Source of the DNA: Spongilla lacustris
Lineage: Eukaryota > Porifera > Demospongiae > Spongillida > Spongillidae
Reading direction: 5' to 3'
Length of the DNA: 64,000 nucleotides
Assembly (NCBI GenBank): GCA_949361645.1
Contig: OX442433.1
Location: 4,335,720 to 4,399,719, forward strand
The notes under the pieces are model-generated. The model was not told where the DNA came from, did not search any database, and saw only the letters and a list, made by a program, of their open reading frames with translations. The position numbers were made by a program, and so were the translations under genes. Shown piece after piece: positions 33,701 to 45,427 of the stretch (the stretch's first letter is position 1; each line of letters begins with the position of its first letter).

Positions 33701-36700
33701 TTATAGATAGACTGCTACACTATTGAATAATAAAGAATTCATATCACATGTTTCAAACTTGATAGCATTATGTCTTTAATCATTCACTATGATATCTGGA
33801 TAGCTAACATAAAACCACTTTGGTAACAACCACATTACTTGCCTGAGACTCCAAATATCTGCTTAGGATTTGATACAAGAACAAAAACTGACATAGAAGA
33901 AATAAACGAATTAATACAACTCTAATAGCAAAGCAGAACAAATGAACTTACTGGCAAAGCTATACAAAATACTTTCATGTATTGTCCAGTTAATCTGAAT
34001 TTAAAAAAAAAAAACAAAAACAATAAGCTCTAAGTCCCAATGCAACATAAATCTCAGAAACCTACATTGCGACACAAGGTGGTTGGTGAAGTGCCAGTAG
34101 GATTGAATCCGCATTAAGCCAAAAGCCCCAGATAGGGAACATAATCAAAGCAAGTATTAAAATTCCTATTTAAAAACAACAACATATAATATTTATTGCA
34201 CCCAAAAAAAATAGCAACTACCTCTTTGCAATACAACGCCAACTTTCCTAAAATTCTTGTGCCCATAGGCCTGATGGGTTTAAACTTATCAATGATTATA
34301 GTCTTACAAATAAAAATGAACCTATGTAATACCTGAGAACATAAAGTTTCAGCAGCTGTACTCATTCCTAGGCAAATAGACATTGCTGTGACATTGATGA
34401 ACTGCATGCATAGGAAAAAACATTAAATTAAATTAACTAAGAATTGAATCAAAACTTACAGAAATTGCAAGTGCTACATTTGGTGGGTTAAATAAAGATG
34501 GGAAGAAGGATCACAACTACAATGGTTGTATTCAATGACTCACCAACTGCACCTAGCTCAACTGAGTCACCAGTGATATGCCCCACAAATATGAGGGATA
34601 CAAACAGAACCAGCTCACTAAAACAAGCGATAAGACTCTGTGTGCAAAGAGGAGGTAATTGAATAAACAACTATTATACATAGCAGTGCCAATCCTAGCA
34701 CTCAATGATGTCCGATGCAGTACAAATGATTATTATTATTTATGAGTGCTATTCCATCCAAAGCCGTTAGCTCAGTTACCCTGGGTGCAGCAATCATGAT
34801 GACATATTACAGAAAATGGATCATGTCAGGAGAAAAATTCATTAAAAAATAAAATAGTCGGAGTCCAATCTTTCAGTTGGAGTTGGTATAACGTCTCCAA
34901 GAAGAAAGAAAAAAGAACAGACACCTACATGTAAGTTGCACCTAATTGTATACTACTTGAATTCAGTTTGTATTCAGGATGCTGTCATCAAGAAATGCTG
35001 AAGCTGCTTCCTGTTGTGCTTACAACCAATAATAAGGTGACTTTACAATGAGACTAAGCAAGGCACTGACAAGACTAAGCAAGGCACTAAGCAAGGCCAG
35101 TGACTGATAAGACTAAGCAAGGCACTAAGCAAGGCACTGACAAGACTAAGCAAGGCACTGACAAGACTAAGCAAGACTAAGCAAGGCACTGACAAGACTA
35201 AGCAAGGCACTGACAAGACTAAGCAAGGCACTGACAAGACTAAGCAAGGCACTGACAAGACTAAGCAAGACTAAGCAAGGCACTAAGCAAGGCACTGACA
35301 AGACTAAGCAAGGCACTAAGCAAGGCACTGACAAGACTAAGCAAGACTAAGCAAGGCACTGACAAGACTAAGCAAGGCACTAAGCAAGGCACTGATAAGA
35401 CTAAGCAAGGCACTGACAAGACTAAGCAAGACTAAGCAAGGCACTGACAAGACTAAGCAAGGCACTGACAAGACTAAGCAAGGCACTGACAAGACTAAGC
35501 AAGGCACTGACAAGACTAAGCAAGACTAAGCAAGGCACTAAGCAAGGCACTGACAAGACTAAGCAAGGCACTAAGCAAGGCACTGACAAGACTAAGCAAG
35601 ACTAAGCAAGGCACTGACAAGACTAAGCAAGGCACTAAGCAAGGCACTGATAAGACTAAGCAAGGCACGTGAAAGCTGATGATATCCAAAGAAAGATACA
35701 TTTTCACCTTAAAGTAAGACATGTCCATAATACTAGTGCAGCATTCAAAGACAAAACATTGCAGCCAACTCATTATATATGCAGTGGTCACACTTTTCAC
35801 CTCTATGAACTAGATGTTACACAATTCCAATGGTTTACTGGTATCTTCAATAGCCCATTCATCTTGCTGTGTAAAGGAAGGGATTTGGTGAAGACCTAAA
35901 TGTATACATGTACCAAAAACAATCATGATCAATTTTTCCTAGCGGTTTTAAAACCAACATAATTTACTCTGGTGTACCTAAAATCTCATTGGATCTAAAG
36001 CTACACCCTTGTTGAAGCACTCTATTCCTTCCCACATACATGTACATGTGTTACTTTGACCTATTGTAGACTCTATTGGTCCTAATGTGTTCACAGATGA
36101 AAAGATACATTATTTCAGTGATGTCCATAGTCTGAAATTGTACATCACACATACATGTACATGTACATAGCCAACTAGCATAATATTCTACACATCCCAT
36201 GCAACATTAGCATATACATGTGTAGACGACACACATGTACATACCAATGCTTTAAGCATGTTGTGCAATCACATTGTCAAGTCCAGAAAGGCAGCAACAC
36301 ATATAGCAAGCACATGGTTGCAGTTAAAGGAGCTTAGGCCAGTTCAAATAATTGCAGATAGGTGCAAGGCTACTCAGTACAATCCTTTGTATAATTTGCT
36401 ACAATGTACATGTACACCATAACATGTATGTAACTAAAATAATTTCTGCATGCTAAATCACTCTATTGCAAAAGGCATCACATTAAGCTTGTGTCCTTCC
36501 CAATTATTAGTGTTGTGGATACTGCACATAGGAGGCATAAGTAGGGATGGCGGTGCTGTTTTTAGAAAGTGTGTTCTACAACAAAACTATTTACATAATT
36601 CCTTTTTTATATTTGATACATGCATGCATATGCATATGAATGCACCAATTACAGTATAAGTGGTCTTCCTGGATGATCAGTATCAAAAGATGAGTATGTA

Positions 36701-39629
36701 GAGTATGTGAGACAAAAATGCATGTTGCTTGGTATTCATATAAGAAACACCACATGTACATGTACAAATACACATCAACTCAATTTTAATGTCAAAATGG
36801 GATGGCTTCATTTCGACCTAGTTAATGAAGCATGATATGTCAGTGCACACATACACTGTACAAGTACACAAATTTCATACTGCTGGTAGCCAAATCTAAA
36901 GCTGCTGTCCATAAATTTAATACATCATTTGCACATCATTGAACACCCAGAAAGTGCATACATATATAATAAATGTAATAGCAATAACATATTTTCCACA
37001 CACTGTACTTGCCATTCTTCACTCTGAAATGTACATTGTTCAGATTGAAAGCAGCAATAACTACCATACACAAGGAAAGGCCACTCCACCCAACCTTGGG
37101 ACTGCTCCAGCAGAGGGTAAATGTGAATATATACATTGTGTATGTAAGACAAAGACAAGAACGATGCACTTTAATGCAAACATTACAGTTAGCATGTAGA
37201 TTGTAAAAATAAAAAATTGACTCTCAATGTACTACAGGAAAAACTAACACAACAGATTTTGATTTGCAGTATCACTCCGGGTGCAACGATAATGTACTAT
37301 ATGCATATAATGAACAACATACACTTGCTGTAATGCATCTCAAGCTTCCTCTACACATTATGCTTCATTGCCTGATATTTGAAAGCATCTCACATAAGCA
37401 TAAGTATGATTTAAAACTCAGGACACGGTATCTATCCACTCACTAAACATGTCACTTTGAACTCTTGATTTCCTCTATCCACTGCATCCCAAACCTGTCA
37501 TGTGTATTCACCACAGATGAGACACATACACAGGCATCGTGCCATCTCTCAACAAGCAGAAAAGATCCTTTAAATGAAAATGTATCAATAAAAGTACAAA
37601 CATTTCATGGCAGCCTCACTAACAGTCCATTTACCACCCCAACTTGACAAATTACCCCCCCCCCCCCCCCCCCCTCCTTTTCACAATGGTTACAAATGTA
37701 ACCCCTGCTAAGTGATATATTTATTTTATAATTATATATATATAGTTGTAGATAGATATCTTGTTCCATTTCCCTACTTGGCAGTTGAGTAAGGAATGCA
37801 GTGAAGAATGCTTTCATACTTGAGGCCATTCACACGTTCTCTTGATTTCCTGCTCCATTGGAACCCAATTTTAAGTTAGCTGCTAGCAAAGGAGTTTATC
37901 ACCTGTGGTCTGCTTACCTCATTACAAAGGAGGCCAGCAGATAATCAATGCCAGATAAGGATAAGTGCTTAAATACTCTTTTCTAAGCAAAGTCATACTC
38001 ATATACTTGATGAAGATACACACATGTACTTCATGTGCTTGTCTCAACGGCAAGAATAACATTCTACTAAGAAAGGACTCAAAGCTAAAATCTGGCCATG
38101 TTCATGAGCAAAATTAACATGAACCCATTTTCAAGAATACCATACTAAATTTAAGCATTGCAAGTCAAGCAACTTATCTCAACAATGAAAGAAGCAACCT
38201 AAACTTATTTAAATAATGGCACAATGAAATGCACTCTACTCCAGCATAAGAAAACGAGCCAAGCACAATATTATGCATTAGGTTAGAAAAAGCAAACACA
38301 TGTTTGGACAAAGAGGCAAGATGTCCACAATGCTTTAACAGCATCACTCACCACTTAAATGTACATGTACATGTACCTGCCTAATGAAGTGATGTGTAAC
38401 CATGTATGACATCTCTTCTACCTTGCATGTGTGACATGTCATCTACCTTACATGTAACATGTCGTCTACCTTACAAGTGACATGCCATATACCTTACATG
38501 TGACATGTCATCTACCTTACATGTGACATGTCATCTACTGTACCTTACATGTGACATGTCATCTACCTTACATGTGACATGTCATCTACCTTACATGTGA
38601 CATGTCATCTACCTTACATGTGACATGTCATCTACCTTACATGTGACATGTCATCTACCTTACATGTGACATGTCATCTACCTTACATGTGACATGTCAT
38701 CTACCTTATATGTCTGTTAATGTCCTCTTATCAGTTCCGCTCATGCTGTGAATGTTGTTCATTTTCCCTGGCGCAGTGATTTAGCAATTAGTACTTTTAT
38801 AGATAAGACTTTAAACTACAAGAAATATTGAAAGTTTCATTGACGGTGCAGTGAAATCTAACAAATAATTCCACCTCTCGGTACATACAAAACTTCTGGA
38901 ACTGTTCTTGACGGGGGAAAAAAAAGCCAATTCATTCAATCCAAGCAGCAGAATTCAAGTAAAAATACTTTTCAATATCAAACCACCCACAATCAAATAT
39001 CCTTGATGAAGATCCTACTTCACAACTTCATTACACAGTACATACATGAGTGCGGATGATTCTGTCTTGACCAATCAAGAGAAGCTATATGCAACACGTA
39101 CGCTTGATTATGGTTATCTCCCTCTAAACATATACTTCCCATCTTCAAGATCTAATATCAGACCAAGAATATGAAACTACATGTACAAGCCTGAGGATCG
39201 CTCTTGACAGTAATATTAAGCAAAACACAGGGGGGAAAATGTTGATGGACCATACAATTGTAGGTTTTAAAATCATCATTAGTTCATTATTAATTTTAAT
39301 GCTACCTTCCACCATATCCATATCCTTATAAGGTTAATACACACACCACAACGTTAGTAAACACAATGGCCCTTGTTGAATAGTCTAAACAACATGCACG
39401 TGATAAAGGTGTTCCCCTCAGTGAGGTCAGCGAACAGTAGTACAAAGTACAACAAACTAGCAAACCACGAAAAATTAATTACCGCAAACGTCACTACCAT
39501 AATATGAATACCGATAACGTAGCGAAAATTCCATAACCAACTTACAGCGGGTATAGCGAGTTTCAGAATTGCCACTACTTCAGCCTTGATTCCTCCGTTG
39601 AGCGCGCCTTTGATTTTCAGCTTCCACAT
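28269..39629 (-). CDS. SLC47A: MATE-family multidrug/cation exporter (SLC47-like), 17 exons
   Basis: Proton-coupled antiporter that exports organic cations across the plasma membrane. Exons: 39546-39629, 34544-34637, 34460-34473, 34333-34401, 34222-34270, 34066-34165, 33952-33994, 33843-33887, 33266-33363, 32926-33205, 32751-32859, 32627-32702, 32495-32564, 32275-32445, 30010-30066, 29718-29817, 28269-28747. They total 1938 nt, 645 aa, with all phases consistent. Family blocks: SICLGMSTAAETLCSQAYG and TTVRVGNELGAGRAKEAKRV. In the central helix FEWWAGE gives Glu258 and Glu263, matching the conserved pair of vertebrate MATE1. The next family glutamate appears as Asn (about 285). A long hydrophilic linker precedes a last helix (CMFFIIGFGILTAGFVLTS), as in animal 13-helix MATEs. 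Exon 3 is only 14 nt and intron 8 has a GC donor. Confidence 0.95.
30166..30716. mobile_element. Foldback element in MATE intron
   Basis: CTACCACTCTGAAAGTTTGT and GTCACACTGAATGTGAAAA (30176-30220) are mirrored at 30669-30714 (TTTTTCACATTCAATGTGAC, AGAGTGGTAG). The interior is not obviously coding. A 25-G tract lies just outside the left arm (30121-30145). Confidence 0.65.
30733..30771. repeat. (AC)n microsatellite
   Basis: About 19 uninterrupted AC units in the MATE intron between exons 15 and 14. Confidence 0.97.
35050..35668. repeat. Higher-order minisatellite (GACTAAGCAAGGCACT family)
   Basis: About 620 bp built from three interchanging short modules: GACTAAGCAA, GGCACTGACAA and GGCACTAAGCAA. 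The 21-bp GACTAAGCAAGGCACTGACAA combination is the commonest. Copies are nearly identical, implying recent expansion or gene conversion. It lies in the 4.9-kb MATE intron 1. Leu/Val/Ser/Pro-rich open frames across it are artefacts. Confidence 0.95.
38417..38709. repeat. 23-bp minisatellite containing ACATGTGACATGT
   Basis: About twelve tandem copies of a 23-bp unit, TCATCTACCTTACATGTGAC followed by ATG. Copies are diverged in the first ~80 bp and almost identical afterwards, with one TACTG insertion near 38538. MATE intron 1. Each unit contains the near-palindrome ACATGTGACATGT. Confidence 0.95.
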
Positions 39630-41112
39630 CTTTGGCTGATTTCTCTTTTCTGTATGCCTAAAGTGGTACGAAAATCAATAGATTTCGCCAAGGATTATTG
39701 TCGCAGTCGCAGTCGGTAGCAAAAACTTTTCATCACCTTTAACAATTATCTTGCCGTTTATTTCGGAAATGCGAACCATTCGTTTACTCAAACAAGTGGC
39801 AAAGACGTCAACAATTATTTATTTATACGTCTGTTATTGCGTCATCTGTGGTATGTAATCACACAAGATGACGCAATACCAAAAACAGCTTGATTGTGAA
39901 TCAGATGTACATGTACATGTTCATGGATGGGAACTAAATGCTTTCTTGTTATCCTGTATAGTTTATGTAGATCCGTATACTGAATTTGGGGTCACGTGCA
40001 CTAGCCTGAGCTATGTCGTCAGCTATTTATTATTTACTCCAATGCGTATACGTCGGAATTCGAAGACAAGGCCCTACATGCATACAATGAAGGCTGGGTG
40101 CGTATTGTTCTGACGATGGAAACGAACAATCTTCGAGTTGTCAAAGGACAAATAAGTTATAAATATATATTGAGCTTGTATTGTTAACGTTATGTTACAG
40201 GTTTATCACTCTGAAAAGCACAAAGAGAAGCCTTTGAAACCTTGGATAATTCCTCAATGCAGTATGATGGTCTCAGCCCATTGTGACTGGAGAGGCTTGA
40301 CGGGTCTGTCGATCTGTATACCACCACCATGCAGTTCATATGATTTCCTAAAAATCAACAGATGTATATCAGTGAAAAATGTGTATAATTTGCTTTTTGC
40401 CTGAGAGGGCTACAAATCGAAATGCTCTACATCCCCATTCTTTCATCCATTCATGGCTGAGAAGTACAATGAACCTAAACAGACTGAACTTAACAGCGGC
40501 GACGGAACAATGGCCGCCGGACCGCCATGGCGGCTCCACTTTTTGTACCGATGATTAGTTATTCATTATCTTATTAATTATTCATCGAGTTAAATAGCTT
40601 GTGAACAGCATAAACACTATTATGAGTGATAGCTTTTCTTAAGAAAAATGGCTTCAATAAGTTTTGTGTTTCATAAGAGTCATGCCCATGCAAGTTCAGT
40701 CACTTCAGTGGATCCAGTTCCTGGTCAAACTATATTGCCAACAGTATTACTGTCAAACATATCCAATGCATTGGTTTAAAGTGTGGATGGCTTGAAGACC
40801 AAACCAAGATTTCAAACCAATGTTTCCTTACCGGTATTGAATTCTAAACGCAACATTGGTTTACCGTTTAGTAATTTTCAATGAATATTGTTTGCTAGGT
40901 AGATATCTGTTGACCGTATGGTCATAATAAATTTTTGTACATGTGTCAGGAATGAAGCTAGACATACATGTATACTGAAGCCAATTGCAAGTTCATGTAA
41001 TTGGTGTATAATATTTCAAAGCGGCTGCACGGTCACGTTCCAAAAATACTTTGGTAGCTGTAAACGCCTATTTCAAACCGTTTTTTCCTTCAAACATTTA
41101 TTTGCAGTGTAT
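39630..41112. other. Intergenic region upstream of MATE gene
   Basis: No complete gene. It should include the MATE promoter; no obvious TATA box is seen near 39630-39780. A possible SWIM-type zinc finger remnant lies at 40199-40300. The remainder is AT-rich without recognisable structure up to the retrotransposon target site. Confidence 0.55.
40199..40300 (+). pseudogene. Possible SWIM-like/YqaJ-associated fragment
   Basis: The translation reads VYHSEKHKEKPLKPWIIPQC and then SAHCDW. This resembles the PLKPWII...AHCxC segment of SWIM-containing proteins common in sponge and cnidarian repeats. The downstream CxH part of the finger is not readable. A splice-acceptor-like TTATGTTACAG precedes it. 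The evidence is one short block. Confidence 0.3.
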
Positions 41113-41117
41113 AGGGA

Positions 41118-41262
41118 TGTGAAGTCCACGAACAGGATGGCGATGGATCCACTGGGGCTAGCTAGCATGCACTCAGCGAGCAGTGATTGTTAAAGAATAA
41201 TAACAGATATACGGCACACGGATAAATGCACATCATAAAGTTAATCTGGTTTATACTCCACA
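41118..41262 (-). repeat. 3' LTR of Ty3/gypsy element
   Basis: 145 bp, on the plus strand from TGTGAAGTCC to ACTCCACA, so it has TG...CA ends. It matches the other LTR at 49369 except for a few substitutions and an extra ~11 bp (GTTAAAGAATA-like) near 41188. Confidence 0.95.
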
Positions 41263-41275
41263 TTCCTCCCCTCCA
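41263..41275 (-). promoter_or_regulatory. Polypurine tract
   Basis: On the minus strand TGGAGGGGAGGAA abuts the 3' LTR. A purine run here normally primes plus-strand DNA synthesis. Confidence 0.8.
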
Positions 41276-41276
41276 T

Positions 41277-42659
41277 TCAGGTCCCTCCATCCGTATACCG
41301 AGCAGGTTTCTTAATTACCCTTCCACTTCGTCTGGGTATCTGCTGCGGAGTAGCCTCACGTGGTTGAAGTCTCTCCTGAGTTAGGGGTGTTTCTTCCGGT
41401 GTCTCCTGAGATAGGGGTGCTACCCCCTCCAATCCTCTTGTTCCCTGGCCCTCAGATTCCCTAGGCAGTGGTATGACCATCTCATTAGGAGGTTGCAGAA
41501 CTGGTTCTATGCATCTCGACAGTGGGACTGGGCGGTCCCCTTCATCTGGTTCTTCCATTGTTAACCTCTCGTCAGCTGGCCTGATCTGGTCTGCATGTCG
41601 TTTCCACACACCACCATTTCCTAAGTCAACCATGACACCTAACTTCTGAGTGATTGTAGCTGGCTGCCAAAGTGTGTGTCCAGTCCGGTAGTCACGAACC
41701 ATCACCTTTTCTCCCTCTCCAAAACTTCGCTCAATGGCTGCTGCTCTTGTCATCACCTGACGAGTCATGGCCTTGGACACGGTGCCCCTCAGGTCTGGCT
41801 TCAGTAAGTGCAACCGGCAGTGTAACTCTCTACCCATCATCAGGTACGATGGAGCAGTCTCTGTTGTTGCATGTCTAGAATTCCTGTAGTTAAGTAGAAA
41901 ACTAGCAAGTCGATGTTGAAGAGATCTCTCGTCCTTCCGAGACACCCTCAGTGCTTGTTTCAGGGTTTGAACAAATCTTTCTGCCAAGCCATTGGTGGCT
42001 GGGTGGTATGGGCTAGACTTGATATGTTTGATATTGTTGTAGCTCATGAACCTCTGGAACATTTCCGACACAAATTGTGGGCCATTGTCCGTTACAATCT
42101 GTTGGCGTATTCCCCACCTAGCAAATGTGTTCTGCAGTTCATCAATGGTGACCTCTGTTGTCATGCTCGTCATCACAGATACTTCTGGCCACTTGGTATA
42201 AGCGTCTACCATGACAAGAAATGTCTTCCCCTCAAATGGTCCAGCAAAATCGAGATGCACACTTCGCCAAGGACCCTCAGGGTACTCCCATGGGTGTACA
42301 GGGGTAAATTTTGGGTCCTGCTTCATTAGTTGGCATCCGGTACAGCTCTGACATGCCCCTTCAATGTCCCGGTCTATGTTGGGCCACCACACATGTGCCC
42401 GAGCGAGGGCCTTCATCTTAACCACGCCCAAGTGTCCTCCATGGAGTTCATCAAGCACCTTGCTCCTGTACTTCTGTGGAATGACAGCTCGTGCCCCCCA
42501 CATCAGACATCCTTGTTCAATAGTGAGTTCGTCCCGTCTCACAAAGAATGGCTTTAGGTCCTCACTGATAGAGCAAGGCCATCCAGACTGAGCAAAGGTC
42601 ATCACCCTGGAGAGCTCGGGGTCCTTCAGAGTTCCAGCCTTGAGAGAGAGTGCTGTCAC
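41277..42659 (-). pseudogene. Integrase region of Ty3/gypsy pol
   Basis: 460-codon open stretch. The zinc-binding HHCC segment (HGGHLGVVK ... CQSCTGCQ) is followed by the DDE core: LDFAGPFEGK with the first Asp, then IVTDNGPQFVSEMF, and SSPYHPATNGLAERFVQTL with the catalytic Glu. A Ser/Thr/Pro-rich C-terminal tail follows. The frame is open through the integrase, but it is disconnected from the upstream RT frame by shifts near 42660-42760. Confidence 0.93.
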
Positions 42660-42699
42660 GGGTAACAGTTCTAATTGCTGTATCAGGTATGCCGTGGCA

Positions 42700-43878
42700 T
42701 CATCGCTGTCCTCTGGGGCTTGATCCGGTTGTTTGCTGGGTAGTCGGACAGCGCACCTGCATTCGCATGCTGGGTAGTGTTCCGCGGAATACTTTATGGT
42801 GTAGGCATAGGCCGACAGGAAGAGTGCTTGTCTCTGCAGCCCTGAAGCTGCTGTTGCTGAGATAAAGACTAAAGAGTGCTGTTAGTGGTTGATGGTCGGT
42901 AATCAGTGTGAAATTCAACCCATACAAGTACTGGTGGAACTTTTTTACTCCCCACACAACAGCCAACGCCTCCTTGTCGATTTGGGCATAATTGCATTCC
43001 GCAGGCGACAGAGTCCTTGAAGCATATGCCACTGGCCATTCCCCTCTATCTGGCATAGTGTGTGAGAGCACGGCCCCTAGACCATACGCACTGGCATCAC
43101 AGGATAACACCAGCGGTAACTTCGGGTTGAAATGAGTCAGCACCGTATCAGAGGACATTAGCTGTTTCACCTTGTCGAAGGCTGCAACACATTCAGTGGA
43201 CCACACCCACTTGGTCTCTTTTTTTAGCAAGTGATGAAGTGGTGCCAAGGTGGTGGAGAGATTGGGTAGGAACCGATGGTAATAGTTCACCATGCCCCAA
43301 AAGGCTCTCAGTTGTGACACATTGCTGGGCGGCGGTGCCTCTGTTACGCTCTGTACCTTCTCGGCTGTCTTGTGTAGTCCTTCCCCATCCACACGGTACC
43401 CACAGTATGACACCTCTTTCTGGAAGAATACACACTTTCTTTTGTTTATGGTGAGGTGGTACCGGTTGAGTCGTTCCAGGACCTGCTCCAAGAGTTGTAG
43501 GTGCTCCTCTTCCCCTGCTCCAGCTACGATGATGTCATCCAAGAGGCACTGTGTCTTCGGAATCCCTTCCAACACTCTTTCTATTGCCCGCTGCCAAATA
43601 GCTGGTGCAGATGCAATGCCAAAAGCCAAACGGTTATAACGGAAGAGACCTTTATGAGTGTGTATCGTGGCCAACTTCTTCGACTCATCGTCAAGCTCCA
43701 TCTGTAAGTAGGCCAACTGGAGGTCAATTTTACTGAACAATGTGCTCCCTCCTAGTGTCACCAAGATGTCCTCAATCCTGGGCAATGGGTACTGGTCTAT
43801 GTTCAGAGTGGGGTTTACTGTCACCTTGAAGTCCCCGCACAGTCTCACTGACCCATCCGCCTTTGGGACAACTACCAC
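42700..43878 (-). pseudogene. Reverse transcriptase and RNase H region of pol
   Basis: 392-codon open stretch. RT blocks: VVPKADGSVRLCGDF, SKIDLQLAY (first catalytic Asp), RLAFGIASAPAIWQ. The active-site block reads CLLDDIIVAG, with Leu where Ty3/gypsy enzymes usually have Tyr (43534-43545). RNase H follows with LSCDASAYGLGAVL, DKEALAVVWGVKKFHQYLYG and ITDHQPL. After about 42870 the frame becomes foreign; the family-like sequence continues in other frames, indicating at least two indels. Confidence 0.92.
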
Positions 43879-43891
43879 AGGGGTTGCCCAA

Positions 43892-44440
43892 TCACTCCCA
43901 AGTGACCTGGGTAGGAATGCCTTCCCGCTCTAACCGGGCTAGTTCTGTCTCCACCTTCGCCCGTAAACTGTATGGAACTGGTCTGGCTTTCATGAAGACT
44001 GGTACTGCCCCATCCTTGAGTGTCAGATGAGCCTTTACATCCGCCATCTTTCCAATGGACTCTTGTACAAGGCCTGGGTACTTGGTTATCAGTTCTTCAA
44101 GTCGTTGCTGCCACAATGTAACTGTTGTGCTGCATGTCAGGGATTTGATGTAACTCCAGTCAATAGGGATCTTTGCCAGCCAATTTCGCCCAAACAGTAG
44201 TGGTCCCGTTCCGTCCACAACCAGTAGAGGTAATCTTGCACTTTCTGTTCCCTTCCGCACTTCAACCTTGATCAGTCCCCTAGGTAGAACATGTTCCCCG
44301 GTGTAGGTTTTCAGTTGTACCTGTGTACCAGGGGCAAGTGTGCAAAGTTTTCCTGGTATACTCGATATGGTAAGAGTGAGACCGCAGCTCCAGTGTCTAA
44401 CTCCATTTTTACTTGCTGGCCTTCTATCATCACCTCCACA
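43892..44440 (-). pseudogene. Aspartic protease and linker region of pol
   Basis: Minus-strand translation has the retropepsin active-site block MELDTGAAVSLLP near 44380-44405, followed in another frame (43892-44260) by LFGRNWLAKIPIDW, the usual segment between protease and RT. A frame change lies near 44300. The reading is cut at 44440 by the TA site of the inserted DNA transposon. Confidence 0.85.
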
Positions 44441-45427
44441 TACAGTGCTCCAAATGATAAGCTGCCAAAACTGACTTTTTCAGTTATTGGCCTATATCTT
44501 TTGAACCAATCATACTTAAAGCAGGGCAATTACTTTTTCTGATTCAGCAAACACTTTTGCGTAAGAATCTGTGTTGTTAATTCAATTAGCACATGTAAAC
44601 AAAGCTTGGCTAAGTGTAAACAAATCACGGTCAAAATCTCATTTTTCAATTATAATTCCCCCCAGGAATGTAACTATCAATTCAAATTTATTTTATGAGT
44701 ACAACATTAGGCCTTCTATATATATAGTTGATTAGGTGTCTTAAGTCCTACTGGTTGTGAAGATCGGTACGGATTGATGAAATACGTTTGCGGTTCGCTG
44801 AAATTCGGACGATTTAGTTCAACTTAAGAAATCATTTTTACATTTTGTTACAGAAAAGTGGTAGGAGCATCTGTATATATTATGTACGGCGTTTGCGAAG
44901 GTTTGCAATACGAGATAGAAAGCTAAAAAGCTTAAATTTATTGTAGTTTCATCCTCATTTACGAAATCCGTGACGTTTTATGACGTTGACACAACCATGC
45001 AACGTCATATTTACGCGCCGCGCGCGAAATGAATTTGTTCATGAGTACGACTTCGAGTACCGAGTACTTGCATTCTTCGTACATATACATGTAATTCAAC
45101 TTCATAGCATGCAATTAATGAGTACATATACATGTATACACAAACGTACATGTAGCACAAAAACATACAGGATACGCACGTTGAAGAATCAATCAAGCTA
45201 GCTACATGCATAAAGAATTATTAACAAATAAGCCTAACTACTGTCATTAATTACTTTCTGTGTGACTTGTATACTTTTACTCTAACTTCAACATCTTTTC
45301 CAAGGCATCCTCTATACGCTTGTTCATAATCCCTACAAATTCTAAAATATTTACTTATCATGTCACTTGTACAAGTTTCAAGTCCTTCTGGTACAATATT
45401 CCGCAGTCTTGTGATTGTCCCATTTGC

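Noticed and set aside
35043..35800. Leu/Val/Ser/Pro-rich open frames (LSVPCLVLSVPCLV repeats)
   Set aside because: They are translations of the intronic minisatellite, have no independent start context and lie inside MATE intron 1.
38417..38709. CRISPR-like array of regular repeats
   Set aside because: There are no spacers: the 23-bp units are directly abutting tandem copies, in a eukaryotic intron.
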